Shown here: one piece after another, positions 8,228 through 16,482 of the stretch | How the letters are laid out: every line of letters begins with the position of its first letter | How positions within the stretch are numbered: position 1 is the first letter of the stretch | NCBI GenBank assembly: GCA_039185015.1 | Contig: JBCDAU010000002.1 | Location: 184,809 to 248,808, forward strand | Direction: 5' to 3' | Length of the DNA: 64,000 bases | Source: JBCBSZ01 sp039185015 | Lineage (GTDB): Bacteria; Actinomycetota; Acidimicrobiia; Acidimicrobiales; Poriferisodalaceae | Program-made: the position numbers and the translations under genes | Notes under the pieces: generated by a model | Told to the model about the DNA's origin: nothing | Database searches by the model: none | Seen by the model: only the letters and a program-made list of their open reading frames with translations

Positions 8228-8536
8228 GTGGGCTCCGGTGATGACGAGGTGGACGACGTCGAGCTCGATGGGCTCCCGCCCGAGGCAGAGGTCGCCGGGA
8301 CCCACGTCGAGGTCGATCCGCCACCGCCGCTCCGCACGGTCAACGAGGCCGGCCTGATCGGTCCCCTCGCGCAGCTGCAGGCGGCACACGACATCGCCGA
8401 GACGGCGGCCACCGGCTCTCCACGCTCCCGACGCGGTGCTCGGCTCATCGCTGCGCTCCTCCTCTTCGCCGTCTTCGGCGCCGGACTCATCGGGCTGCTC
8501 GCGTGGGCCGCACAGCAGGTCCTCGGCGTTCTCTGA
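8228..8536 (+). CDS. Small membrane protein with one C-terminal helix
   Basis: 102 residues with a GTG start. The first 75 residues are acidic and then polar; a positively charged SPRSRRGAR precedes one hydrophobic helix (LIAALLLFAVFGAGLIGLLAWAAQQVL) ending just before the C-terminus. This fits a tail-anchored or type II single-pass protein. It follows the LexA-controlled XRE gene by 12 nt and should be co-transcribed with it. SOS-induced small membrane proteins in other bacteria (SidA, DivS, ChiZ families) block cell division. I see no sequence similarity to them, so that role is only a contextual guess. Confidence 0.65.
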   Translation: MGSGDDEVDDVELDGLPPEAEVAGTHVEVDPPPPLRTVNEAGLIGPLAQLQAAHDIAETAATGSPRSRRGARLIAALLLFAVFGAGLIGLLAWAAQQVLGVL

Positions 8537-8563
8537 CGACGTCGCAGACCGCTGCCAGAGCGC

Positions 8564-8569
8564 TAGCAT
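8564..8569 (+). promoter_or_regulatory. Probable -10 box of the second vapBC module
   Basis: TAGCAT eight bases before ATG 8578, again the short spacing expected of a leaderless transcript. Confidence 0.4.
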
Positions 8570-8577
8570 TCTGCGAC

Positions 8578-8799
8578 ATGGCGACCATGTACCTGCGAAA
8601 CGTCCCGGAACCTGTCCGGGAACGGCTGGCCCGCCTCGCTGAGCGAGAAGGGATGTCGGTGTCGGCGTTCGCCGTGCGGGAGCTCAGCGAGATCGCACGA
8701 CGGGCCGACAACGCCGCCCTGGTCGCTGCGCTGCCCGACCTCGGCATCTCCGTCTCCGACGTGCTCGACGACTTGGACGAGGCCCGAGCCGATCGGTGA
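8578..8799 (+). CDS. vapB: VapB/FitA-type antitoxin
   Basis: 73 residues. The start MATMYLRNVPEPVRERLARL followed by EGMSVSAFAVRELSEIARR is the typical ribbon-helix-helix domain of this antitoxin group. The tail (LPDLGISVSDVLDDLDEARADR) should wrap the toxin. Its last codons overlap the GTG of the toxin by four bases (GTGA). The frame is open upstream to 8503, but ATG 8578 is the family start and follows a -10 box. Confidence 0.87.
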   Translation: MATMYLRNVPEPVRERLARLAEREGMSVSAFAVRELSEIARRADNAALVAALPDLGISVSDVLDDLDEARADR

Positions 8800-9179
8800 T
8801 CGTCCTCGACGCCTCGGTCGCGATCACCGGGCTGCTGACCGTCGGACCGGCGCGAACGATCCTCGCCGAGTCGGCGCTGTCCGCTCCCCACCTCATCGAC
8901 ACCGAGGTCGCCCATGTGTTCCGCCGCCGAGTCCGGCTCGGTCAGCTCGACCCGACCGACGCCGAACGGGCACTCCTCAGCTGGCAGCAGCTGGCGATCA
9001 CCCGTCTGCCGATCGTCGGCGCACTCGATCGCCTCTGGGAGCTGCGCGAGAACCTCTCCGCCTACGACGCCACCTACGTCGTGCTCGCTGAGGCGCTCGG
9101 GGTCGAGCTCGTGACCGCCGACGCCCGACTCGCCGGTGCGCCCGGGCCTCGCTGCGCCATCACCGTGATCCGGCCCTGA
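8796..9179 (+). CDS. vapC: VapC-type PIN-domain ribonuclease toxin
   Basis: 127 residues. The conserved acidic residues are present: MIVLDASVAITGLL (Asp5), PHLIDTEVAHVFRRRV (Glu), LSAYDATYVVLAEALGVELVTADARLA (two Asp). It therefore looks catalytically complete. VapC enzymes are metal-dependent RNases held inactive by VapB. Translation is coupled to vapB by a GTGA overlap. It differs in sequence from the VapC at 2014, so the two modules are not recent copies. Confidence 0.9.
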   Translation: MIVLDASVAITGLLTVGPARTILAESALSAPHLIDTEVAHVFRRRVRLGQLDPTDAERALLSWQQLAITRLPIVGALDRLWELRENLSAYDATYVVLAEALGVELVTADARLAGAPGPRCAITVIRP

Positions 9180-9220
9180 CGGCCTAGCCTCGCCACGGCA
9201 CGCCGAGGGGAGGACGGGGC

Positions 9221-10078
9221 ATGCGGATCGGAGCGGTGTACCCGCAGATCGAGCTGGACGGCGACCCGGGGGCGGTGCGCGCCATCGCCACCGCCGTCGA
9301 GGAGCAGGGCTACGACCACCTGCTGGTCTACGACCACGTCGCCGGCGCCGAGCACGCCGACCGCGAGCCGCCGCTGTGGGGGCCCTACACCGAGCGGGAT
9401 CCGTTCCACGACCCCTTCGTGATGCTCTCCCACATCGCGGCGCTGACGGAGCGGATCGGGCTGACCACCGGTGTCATCATCCTCCCCCAGCGCCAGACCG
9501 CGCTCGTCGCCCGCCAGGCGGCCGACCTCGACCTGCTGTCGGGTGAGCGGCTCCGGCTCGGGATCGGTACCGGGTGGAACCACGTCGAGTACACCGCCCT
9601 CGGTCAGGACTTCACGACCCGCGGGACCCGCATGTCGGAGCAGATCGAGCTGCTCCGACGCTGCTGGGGCGACGAGCTGGTCAGCTTCGACGGGCGCTTC
9701 GACACCGTCGAGCGGGCGGCGTTCCTGCCTCGCCCGAAGCGCCAGATCCCGATCTGGGTGGGCGGGTTCTCCGAACCGGCCTTCCGGCGGGGCGCCAAGC
9801 TGGCCGATGGGTTCATCTTCGCCGGCAAGCTCGACGCGGTGCTGACGGGTTGGGACCGGGTGAGGGAGCTGCTCGGAGACGCCGGTCGATCCGGCGACGA
9901 CTTCGGTGCCGACTGGACGATCAACCGGCACAGTGGGATCGACCAGGTCGTCACCGAAGCCGAGCGCTGGCGCGAGGCCGGTGGCACCCACCTCTCCGTC
10001 GCCAGCATGGGGCTCGGGATGACGAACCCCGACGCGCACATCGAGTTCTTCGCCGAGGTCCGACAGGCGCTGGGCTGA
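9221..10078 (+). CDS. LLM-class, probably F420-dependent oxidoreductase
   Basis: 285 residues of luciferase-like (beta/alpha)8 fold. Recognisable family segments are MRIGAVYPQIELDGDPGAV, VEEQGYDHLLVYDHV, RIGLTTGVIILPQRQTALVA, QAADLDLLSGERLRLGIGTG and IPIWVGGFSEPAFRRGAKLADGF. In actinobacteria these enzymes usually take hydride from F420H2, and cofC at 35028 shows that F420 is made here. FMN is a possible alternative cofactor. The substrate is unknown. It stands alone, 41 nt after vapC. Confidence 0.88.
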   Translation: MRIGAVYPQIELDGDPGAVRAIATAVEEQGYDHLLVYDHVAGAEHADREPPLWGPYTERDPFHDPFVMLSHIAALTERIGLTTGVIILPQRQTALVARQAADLDLLSGERLRLGIGTGWNHVEYTALGQDFTTRGTRMSEQIELLRRCWGDELVSFDGRFDTVERAAFLPRPKRQIPIWVGGFSEPAFRRGAKLADGFIFAGKLDAVLTGWDRVRELLGDAGRSGDDFGADWTINRHSGIDQVVTEAERWREAGGTHLSVASMGLGMTNPDAHIEFFAEVRQALG

Positions 10079-10097
10079 CCCCGGTCGGCGAGCGCCG

Positions 10098-11660
10098 TCA
10101 GGTGCGCGCCCGATCGATCTCGGACGACGCGGCGCCGACCGATGCCCGCACGGTCCGGTTCCGGCCCGCCCGCTTGGCCTCGTAGACCGCGAGGTCGGCG
10201 GCCCGCAGGAGGTCACGCAGCGGTGTGGTCCCCGCAGCGACGCCGATGGACGTCGTCACGCGCAGGTCGGCGCCGATCGACGTCCAGTCCGCATCGACGA
10301 AGCTGAGCCGGAGCCGCTCGGCGATCTCGTGCGCTTCGGTGATCTCGCCGCGCATCACGACCACGAACTCCTCGCCGCCGAGCCGACCGACGACGTCCTC
10401 TGACCGGACCGCGGCGCGCAGCAGCGCACCGACCCGCTCCAGCACCCGGTCGCCCGCCTCGTGGCCGTACACGTCGTTGACCAGCTTGAAGTGGTCGAGG
10501 TCGCACATCAGGACCGCAGAGGTCGACCGCCCGTCGACGGGCTCGTCGAGGCGCTGCTCGAGCGCTCGCCGGCTCCCGACCCCGGTCAGGTGGTCCACCG
10601 CCAGCTCGACGGACATCTGACTCGACCGCCGTCGCAGCTCGGCGGCGTCCCGCTCGATCTGCACACGCGACGCCAACTCGCTGGCCAGCCGAGCCACGTG
10701 ATCGCGGTGGAATCGAAGCATCGCCTCGTTGGCCTCGAGCAGCTCGCGAGCGGCCTCCTCGGTCCGGCCCAGCTCGAGGAGCGCCTCGGCCAGGTCGCGC
10801 CGGGCTCGCTCGAGGTCGGGAGCGGACTCGACGCTCAGGCAGCGCCGCAGGTGCTCGATCGCCTCGGCCGGCCGTCCCGATACTCGGAGCGCACGTCCGC
10901 GGATCCCCTCGTGCCAGCTGACGAACGTCGGCGCCTCGTCGGTCCACTCGGGCTGGATGTCGACCATCCGATCCGGATCGGGGATCCCTCCTTCGAGGAA
11001 GACCAGCTCGGCGCAGAGGCCCGACGTCAGCATCGGTGCCGTGGGCAGCTCCGTGCCGGCGAACCACGAGATCGATGCCTCGAGCTCCCCGACCGCCGCG
11101 TGCCACTCCTCGGAGCCCTGCCGGTAGGACTCCGCAGACCGCGCTGCGTAGTAGCCCCTCGTGAACTCCATGATCGCCCGGGCGTCTGGGTTGTCTCGGA
11201 GAAAGGGGGCCTCGAGTGCTTGTCGCACGGCGGTCGCGGCCAGGTCGAAGGCGTGGAGCTGCCCGAAGAGCACGCCGAGCGCATGGGCGGCCCGGGCGAC
11301 CCAGTCGTCGTTGCCGAACTCCTCGAGCACGGCGAGGGTCTTCGCTGCCAGGTCGATGGCGGCCTCGACCTCGCCCGACCGATGCAGCATCACCGCGGCG
11401 AAGGCCGAGCCGACGGCGGCGAGGCGCTCCTCGCCGGCCGACCGCAGCGCCTCGACGGCATCGAGCGCATCGCGAGCGATCGCGCTGGAGTCGGTGTGGC
11501 GTTGACTCGCAACGACCCGGGCGAGCAGCAGCAGTCCTCGGGTGACGCCGTGGGCGTCGGGCAGGTCATCGTCGATGCGGCGCACGAAGTCGGCCGCTCC
11601 ACCGCTCAGCACCGAGCGGCGCGCCTCGTCGATCAGCCGCTCGGCCTCCTCACGGTCCAC
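10098..11660 (-). CDS. Diguanylate cyclase with N-terminal helical-repeat region
   Basis: 520 residues. The C-terminal 165 residues are a GGDEF domain: DHLTGVGSRRALEQRL, LMCDLDHFKLVNDVYGHEAG, then RSEDVVGRLGGEEFVVVM. The GGEEF active site is intact, and RSED five residues earlier fits the RxxD product-inhibition site. It should make cyclic di-GMP. The first 330 residues are helical with TPR-like spacing (for example AAKTLAVLEEFGNDDWVARA and RRDLAEALLELGRTEEAARE) and probably sense a partner protein. No membrane segment is seen. I prefer GTG 11660, preceded by GGGAGA, over GTG 11684. Confidence 0.88.
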   Translation of the reverse strand: MDREEAERLIDEARRSVLSGGAADFVRRIDDDLPDAHGVTRGLLLLARVVASQRHTDSSAIARDALDAVEALRSAGEERLAAVGSAFAAVMLHRSGEVEAAIDLAAKTLAVLEEFGNDDWVARAAHALGVLFGQLHAFDLAATAVRQALEAPFLRDNPDARAIMEFTRGYYAARSAESYRQGSEEWHAAVGELEASISWFAGTELPTAPMLTSGLCAELVFLEGGIPDPDRMVDIQPEWTDEAPTFVSWHEGIRGRALRVSGRPAEAIEHLRRCLSVESAPDLERARRDLAEALLELGRTEEAARELLEANEAMLRFHRDHVARLASELASRVQIERDAAELRRRSSQMSVELAVDHLTGVGSRRALEQRLDEPVDGRSTSAVLMCDLDHFKLVNDVYGHEAGDRVLERVGALLRAAVRSEDVVGRLGGEEFVVVMRGEITEAHEIAERLRLSFVDADWTSIGADLRVTTSIGVAAGTTPLRDLLRAADLAVYEAKRAGRNRTVRASVGAASSEIDRART

Positions 11661-11712
11661 GCTCTCCCATCGACGCGGTCGCACAGGGAACTGAGGAGAA
11701 CGTCATGGCCCC

Positions 11713-11718
11713 TACGCT
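11713..11718 (+). promoter_or_regulatory. Probable -10 box, leaderless enoyl-CoA hydratase gene
   Basis: TACGCT, then six bases, then ATG 11725. The same hexamer with the same spacing precedes the gene at 12460. Confidence 0.45.
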
Positions 11719-11724
11719 GCGGCG

Positions 11725-12438
11725 ATGATCGATCTGCGCCGCGACGGCGACGTGTTCGTCCTCACCATGGACGACGACGAGAACCGCTGGACCACGGCCT
11801 TCACCCGGGCGTTCACCGCCGCGGTCGACGAGGTCGAGGCCTCGGACGGTCCCGCGGCGCTGGTCACCACCTCGTCGCACCCCAAGTTCTTCTCCAACGG
11901 CCTCGACGTCGAGTGGATCATGGGCAGAGGGGACCATGCGGGCGGCGACCGGTCCGTCTTCGGTGCCGAGTACATGGCGCTGATGGGCCGCATCCTCACC
12001 CTGCCGATCCCCACGATCGCCGCGGTGAACGGCCACGCCTTCGGTGCCGGGTTCATGCTGGCGCTGACCCACGACGTGCGGCTCGCCCGTGAGGATCGCG
12101 GCTACCTGTGCGCCAACGAGCTCGAGATCGGCCTGACCGTGCCCCCGCCGGAGGTCGCGCTCTTCAAGCACAAGCTCCCGGCGCCTGCGTTCCACGAGAC
12201 CGTGCTCCTCGCCAAGCGGTGGACCGCGCCGGCCGCCGTCGCCTCCGGCTTCGTCGAGCAGGCGACTGCGCTCGAGGACCTCCTCCCCACCGCCATCGAA
12301 CGAGCGAGGCAGCTCGCTCCCCTCGCTGCGCACCGGGAGAACCTCGGATGGCAGAAGGAGCAGGCCTACGGCACCAACGCCGCGCTCAACCAGCCGCACG
12401 GCGCCGCCCACATGCTCCGCAACGCCACCCAGTACTGA
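11725..12438 (+). CDS. Enoyl-CoA hydratase/isomerase family protein
   Basis: 237 residues of crotonase fold: SHPKFFSNGLDVEWIMG forms the first half of the oxyanion hole, and IPTIAAVNGHAFGAGFMLAL is the family signature loop. The usual hydratase glutamates are not obvious. The protein is a little short and resembles plant-type peroxisomal enoyl-CoA isomerases (NELEIGLTVPPPEVALFKHKL). It may shift double bonds in unsaturated acyl-CoAs rather than hydrate them. Cytosolic; a short upstream gap and its own -10 box suggest separate transcription. Confidence 0.82.
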   Translation: MIDLRRDGDVFVLTMDDDENRWTTAFTRAFTAAVDEVEASDGPAALVTTSSHPKFFSNGLDVEWIMGRGDHAGGDRSVFGAEYMALMGRILTLPIPTIAAVNGHAFGAGFMLALTHDVRLAREDRGYLCANELEIGLTVPPPEVALFKHKLPAPAFHETVLLAKRWTAPAAVASGFVEQATALEDLLPTAIERARQLAPLAAHRENLGWQKEQAYGTNAALNQPHGAAHMLRNATQY

Positions 12439-12447
12439 GGCCGACCG

Positions 12448-12453
12448 TACGCT
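12448..12453 (+). promoter_or_regulatory. Probable -10 box, leaderless lyase gene
   Basis: TACGCT, then GACGTC, then ATG 12460. Matches the arrangement at 11713. Confidence 0.45.
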
Positions 12454-12459
12454 GACGTC

Positions 12460-13362
12460 ATGTCCGGCCTCCTGTCGCCCTCCGGCTCGTCCATCGAGCT
12501 CCGCCGACTGCTCGACGAGGCCACCTCGGCCGGCCGGCCGCTCGTGCTGCCGGGCTGCTACGACGCCCTCGGCGCCCGCTTGATCGAGCAGGCCGGGTTC
12601 GACGCCGCCTACATGACCGGCTTCGGGACCACCGCCTCGCTGCTGGGTCGCCCCGACGTCGGTCTGTTGGGCATGACCGAGATGCTCGACAACGCCCGCC
12701 GCATCGTCGAGGCCACCTCGCTCCCGGTCGTCGCCGACGCCGACACCGGCTACGGCAACCAGATCAACGTCATCCGCACCGTGCGCGCCTACGAGCAGGC
12801 CGGTGTCGCCGGGCTGCACCTCGAGGACCAGGTCACGCCCAAGCGGTGCGGCCACATGGAGAACAAGCAGGTGATCGACGCCGACGTCATGGTCGGCAAG
12901 ATCAGGGCTGCCGTCGCCGCCCGCGCCGACGACGACGGCCTCGTGCTCATCGCCCGCACCGACGCCCGAGCTCCGCACGGGCTCGACGAGGCGCTTCGAC
13001 GAGCCGAGGCGTGTGCGGAGGCCGGAGCCGACGTGCTCTTCGTCGAAGCCCTCCAGGGCACCGACGAGCTCGAACGGGTGGCGGCGGAGCTCGCCGGCGT
13101 GCCACTCCTGTTCAACTGGGTCGAGGGCGGCAAGACCCCGCCCCTGTCCTACGACGAGATCGCCGAGCTCGGCTTCGCCATGATCATCATGCCCATCGGC
13201 ACGCTCCTCGCCGCGACCGCCGCGATGCAGCACCTCCTCGCCCGACTCAGGGCCGACGGCACGCCCGCCGGGTTCGTCGACGAGCTCATGGCCTTCGGCG
13301 ACTTCACCGAGCTGGTCGGCCTCCCCGAGGTCGACGAGCTCGGGGAGCGCTTCGCCCGCTAG
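12460..13362 (+). CDS. Isocitrate lyase/PEP mutase superfamily lyase
   Basis: 300 residues. Family motifs are GCYDALGARLIEQAGFDAAY, PVVADADTGYGNQINVIRTV (metal-binding aspartates) and LHLEDQVTPKRCGHMENKQV, where KRCGH carries the lyase cysteine. LIARTDARAPHGLDEALRRA follows. The Cys-containing loop favours carbon-carbon cleavage, as in methylisocitrate lyase or oxaloacetate decarboxylase, over phosphonate chemistry. There is no methylcitrate cluster next to it, so PrpB is not assigned. Lies 21 nt after the enoyl-CoA hydratase gene, with its own possible promoter. Confidence 0.85.
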   Translation: MSGLLSPSGSSIELRRLLDEATSAGRPLVLPGCYDALGARLIEQAGFDAAYMTGFGTTASLLGRPDVGLLGMTEMLDNARRIVEATSLPVVADADTGYGNQINVIRTVRAYEQAGVAGLHLEDQVTPKRCGHMENKQVIDADVMVGKIRAAVAARADDDGLVLIARTDARAPHGLDEALRRAEACAEAGADVLFVEALQGTDELERVAAELAGVPLLFNWVEGGKTPPLSYDEIAELGFAMIIMPIGTLLAATAAMQHLLARLRADGTPAGFVDELMAFGDFTELVGLPEVDELGERFAR

Positions 13363-13372
13363 AGATGTCGGC

Positions 13373-13774
13373 ATGAGCCACGATCTGATCCGCCGCTTCT
13401 TCGACCTGCTCGGGGAGGGCGACGTCGACGGCTGGTTGGCCCTGATGACCGCCGACGTCGCAGCAGACACCCCGTTCGCCCCGACCGGCTCGCCGATCCG
13501 GTTCGACGGGATCGAGGAGATCGAGCACCGATTCGGCGACGCCCGTCGACGGATGGTCGCCCTCGCGTTCCACGACGTCGAGGTGCTGGCGACCGAGGAC
13601 CCGACCCGCTTCGTCGCCACCTGCCACTCGACCGGCACCTTCGCCGGGGGTGTGCCCTACGCCAATCGGTACTGCTGGATCTTCACCGTCGTGGACGATC
13701 GCATCGTCCACTGGACGGAGTACTTCGATCCTCAGCCGGTGCTGGACTCGCGCCGGGGCAGGGCCGAGAGGTAG
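13373..13774 (+). CDS. SnoaL/NTF2-like small protein
   Basis: 133 residues with the cone-shaped NTF2 pattern: N-terminal helix LIRRFFDLLGEGDVDGWLAL, then MTADVAADTPFAP, GIEEIEHRFGDA, and C-terminal strands ending NRYCWIFTVVDDRIVHWTEYFDP. Many relatives are annotated as nuclear-transport-factor-2 or ketosteroid-isomerase-like. Its last 43 bp overlap the 3' end of the convergent membrane-protein gene. Whether it is an enzyme or a ligand-binding protein cannot be told. Confidence 0.75.
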   Translation: MSHDLIRRFFDLLGEGDVDGWLALMTADVAADTPFAPTGSPIRFDGIEEIEHRFGDARRRMVALAFHDVEVLATEDPTRFVATCHSTGTFAGGVPYANRYCWIFTVVDDRIVHWTEYFDPQPVLDSRRGRAER

Positions 13775-14886
13775 ACGAGCCGCACGGCCAGCGCTGCCCG
13801 CACGTCGGCGATCACCTCCTCGGCGAACTCGCGCCGATAGGTGTCGTCGGTCAGCGCAGCGACCGTCACGTGGAGCCCGCCGAACGCAGCGATGAAGGCC
13901 GCCGTCCGGAGATGCGCCGCGGTCAGGACCCGCTCCTGGCCGAGGGCCTCGAACCGCCAGAGCTCGTCGGCCTGATCGATGCCGCCCACGACCCATTGCT
14001 CGAGCGTGGTCTCCCCGACGGCCGCCATGCCGAAGACCACGTAGAAGCCGAAGATCGCGACGGCGGCGAGGATGATCTGCAGTCCCTGCGAGACCGTCAC
14101 CACCAGCCCGACGTTCCAACGTGCGTTGCGTCCGAGGGGTACGTCGACCTGCACCTCCCCGGACTCCGGCACGTCGACCGCGGGCGGTACGCACGAGCGC
14201 ACCTCAGCGGTGTCGGAGAACGTCGCCACCTCGGCGATCAACTGCGGGATGCGGAACAGGAGGAAGACGACGCCGAGTGCGACCAGGAGCCCGATCACGG
14301 CGAACAGGCCCACGTTCGTGAGGGCGGCGGCGACTTGCCAGATCTCGGCGTTGATGAACAGGAAGGCCGAGAAGAGCAGGAGGATCGGCAGCGTCCGGAT
14401 GATCAGGTTCGCGACGTCGCCGATCTGCTGGGCGGCCTGCGCCACGCCCCATCGGACCATGGGCACGATGCCGAAGCTCGCGCCGATCGACACCACCGCC
14501 AGGATCGCGGCGAGCACGATCGCGGCGACCGCCGCGGCGCTGGGACGCCCCGTCACGAGCAGCATCAACGGCGGCCCGAACACGAAGACGCCCAGCTCGA
14601 CGGGCCCGACTCGATCCGGCCGCTGGAACCAGCGTCGGCCGCGGAAGCGGTTCACGACGGCGACGATCGCCAGGAGGACGACGAAGCCGACGACCACCAC
14701 CGCCGTGTTCTCGGCCGCCGACCACTCCGTCCGGAGCGCGCCAGCGGACGAGAGGAAGAAGATCAGCAGCAGCAGGGGCGCCGCCCGGGTGTACACGTCC
14801 TCGGTCGCCCGGTAGTCGTCGATGAGATGCGGCAGCCCCCGCCGGAGGAACCAGCGCTCGACGACCTCCCGATCCACGTCGGGCAC
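13732..14886 (-). CDS. Polytopic membrane protein of unknown function
   Basis: 384 residues from the GTG at 14886 (VPDVDREVVERWFLRRGLPH). Seven or eight hydrophobic segments are visible, for example AAPLLLLIFFLSSAGAL, TAVVVVGFVVLLAIVAVV, AAVAAIVLAAILAVVSIGA, LPILLLFSAFLFINAEIW and LFAVIGLLVALGVVFLLF. A soluble loop of about 50 residues (TFSDTAEVRSCVPPAVDVPE) lies between the sixth and seventh. The frame extends upstream to 15006, but that stretch would overlap the divergent GDPD gene and carries no pattern. No family recognised. Confidence 0.75.
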   Translation of the reverse strand: MPDVDREVVERWFLRRGLPHLIDDYRATEDVYTRAAPLLLLIFFLSSAGALRTEWSAAENTAVVVVGFVVLLAIVAVVNRFRGRRWFQRPDRVGPVELGVFVFGPPLMLLVTGRPSAAAVAAIVLAAILAVVSIGASFGIVPMVRWGVAQAAQQIGDVANLIIRTLPILLLFSAFLFINAEIWQVAAALTNVGLFAVIGLLVALGVVFLLFRIPQLIAEVATFSDTAEVRSCVPPAVDVPESGEVQVDVPLGRNARWNVGLVVTVSQGLQIILAAVAIFGFYVVFGMAAVGETTLEQWVVGGIDQADELWRFEALGQERVLTAAHLRTAAFIAAFGGLHVTVAALTDDTYRREFAEEVIADVRAALAVRLVYLSALPRRESSTG

Positions 14887-14964
14887 GGTACCGGGTGCTG
14901 CATACCCCGGCGGGGCCCCGGCGCCCGCCCGGATCGAGCACACCGTTCTGCCAGACTGCTGGCC

Positions 14965-15750
14965 GTGAGCTACCGGCGGCGCGCGCACCCCCAGGTCGTG
15001 GCCCACCGGGGCAACTCGTCAGAGCACCCCGACAACTCCGAGGCGGGTGTGCGGTCCGCCATCGAGCTCGGCGCCGACATGGTCGAGGTCGACGTCCAGG
15101 TCACCGCCGACGGCGTCGGCGTGCTCTACCACGACCTCGAGATCGTGCACCACGGTGACACGATGACCGTCGCCGATCTGCCCGTCCACACCGTCGACGG
15201 GCTGCTCTCGCCGTTCTGGCTCGACGAGCTGCTCGACCTGGCCGGTGGCGACGTGCCGCTCAACCTCGACGTGAAGGCCGACGCCGCGGTCGAGCTGCTG
15301 GTGCGTGAGATCGATGCCCGCGGCCTCCACGACCACGTCGTCATCTCCGGGTGCACACCCGGCCTTCTCCGCCGCCACCGGGCCGACGCCGGGCGGATCT
15401 CGTTCCTGCTCAACCTCCGGCGATGGGAGCAGGCGTTCTTCCACTTCGGCGATCGAGTGCCGGGCCCGATCGACCGTGCGTTGCGCTCGCTGTTCCGGGC
15501 CTGGATCGGTGTGCAGCTCCGACGCTTCCGGGTGATCGCCGTCAACGTGCCCAAGCGAGGCGTCGACGCGGCGTTGGTCGAGTCGGTGCGTCGACGGGGC
15601 GTGGAGGTCTGGACCTACACCGCCGACGAGGGTGACGAGATCGAACGACTCGCCGCGACGGGCGTGGGGTCGATCACGACCAACCGGCCCTCGTTCGCGC
15701 TCGGTTGCCTGGGGCGAGGCCCCGATCACGCCGAGCGATCGAGCACCTGA
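14965..15750 (+). CDS. Glycerophosphodiester phosphodiesterase family protein
   Basis: 261 residues of GDPD TIM barrel. VVAHRGNSSEHPDNS carries the HRG catalytic histidine and the E(N) region, ELGADMVEVDVQVTADGVGV carries the metal-binding E-x-D, and VLYHDLEIVHH carries the second catalytic histidine (HD). The C-terminal AALVESVRRRGVEVWTYTAD and GSITTNRP are also typical. It probably hydrolyses glycerophosphodiesters to glycerol-3-phosphate and an alcohol; the lack of a signal peptide suggests a cytosolic enzyme. GTG 14965 was chosen because SYRRRAHPQVVAHRG follows it. The 3' end overlaps the convergent HAD gene by 25 bp. Confidence 0.9.
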   Translation: MSYRRRAHPQVVAHRGNSSEHPDNSEAGVRSAIELGADMVEVDVQVTADGVGVLYHDLEIVHHGDTMTVADLPVHTVDGLLSPFWLDELLDLAGGDVPLNLDVKADAAVELLVREIDARGLHDHVVISGCTPGLLRRHRADAGRISFLLNLRRWEQAFFHFGDRVPGPIDRALRSLFRAWIGVQLRRFRVIAVNVPKRGVDAALVESVRRRGVEVWTYTADEGDEIERLAATGVGSITTNRPSFALGCLGRGPDHAERSST

Positions 15751-16382
15751 TCGAGCTCGGCCAGGGCGGCGTCGACGTCGGAGGTGACGAGCACACCGCC
15801 CATGCCGAGCGCCTGAGCGGCAGCGACGTTGGCCGGATGGTCGTCGAGGAAGACCGCGGCGGCCGCCTCGACGCCGAGACGGCCGAGCGTGAGCTCGTAG
15901 ATCGCGGGGTCGGGCTTGCGGAGCCCGACCTCCGAGGAGTCGACCACGACGTCGAACGCGTCGAGGGGCACCCGCTCCCGCCAGAGGTGCCACTCCTTCA
16001 CGTTGTTGGTGAGGATCGCCAGCCGGTATCCCTCGGCGTCGAGCTCGCGCACCCGGGCGGCGACGGCGTCGAGCGGCTGGGCGGCCGAGAACATGTCGAA
16101 GTCCTCGACGCCGAGGCCGAGGATCGGGTGGTCGGCTCCGAGCAGCTCGGCCATCTGGGCCATCACCCCGTCGACGAAGTCGGCCATCGACAGGTGACCG
16201 GTCTCCACCTGGTGCCAGCGGGGCGGCTCCTCGCCGGGCTCGGGCACCTTGGCGTACTCACCGAACAGGAGCCGGAGCACGTCGTCGGGGAGCTGGTGCT
16301 CCTGCTGCCACCTCAGTCCGGCCTCGAACGGCGACTCCACGAGCACGCCACCGACGTCGAACACCACCGCCTCGTAGGTCAC
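15726..16382 (-). CDS. HAD-superfamily hydrolase, subfamily IA
   Basis: 218 residues. Motif I is VVFDVGGVLVES, with the nucleophile Asp but Gly in place of the usual second Asp (DVGGV is a known variant in this subfamily). Motif II is LAILTNNVKEW; motif III and IV are in SSEVGLRKPDPAIYELTLGRL and AAAVFLDDHPANVAAAQALG. Close relatives are often annotated as epoxide-hydrolase-N-terminal-like or acyl-CoA-dehydrogenase-associated phosphatases. Likely a small-molecule phosphatase; substrate unknown. Confidence 0.88.
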   Translation of the reverse strand: MTYEAVVFDVGGVLVESPFEAGLRWQQEHQLPDDVLRLLFGEYAKVPEPGEEPPRWHQVETGHLSMADFVDGVMAQMAELLGADHPILGLGVEDFDMFSAAQPLDAVAARVRELDAEGYRLAILTNNVKEWHLWRERVPLDAFDVVVDSSEVGLRKPDPAIYELTLGRLGVEAAAAVFLDDHPANVAAAQALGMGGVLVTSDVDAALAELDQVLDRSA

Positions 16383-16482
16383 GGGCGCTCAACCTACGCG
16401 CTGCCGACGTCCGCACGTCCACACGCTGGCCACCGGCCGGAGGGACGCGGCCACCGAGCCGCCGGCTCTCGCCGCGGGAGGC

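Noticed and set aside
14886..15006. Longer N-terminus of the membrane protein ending at 13732
   Set aside because: The extension overlaps the divergent GDPD gene start and shows no conserved or hydrophobic pattern.
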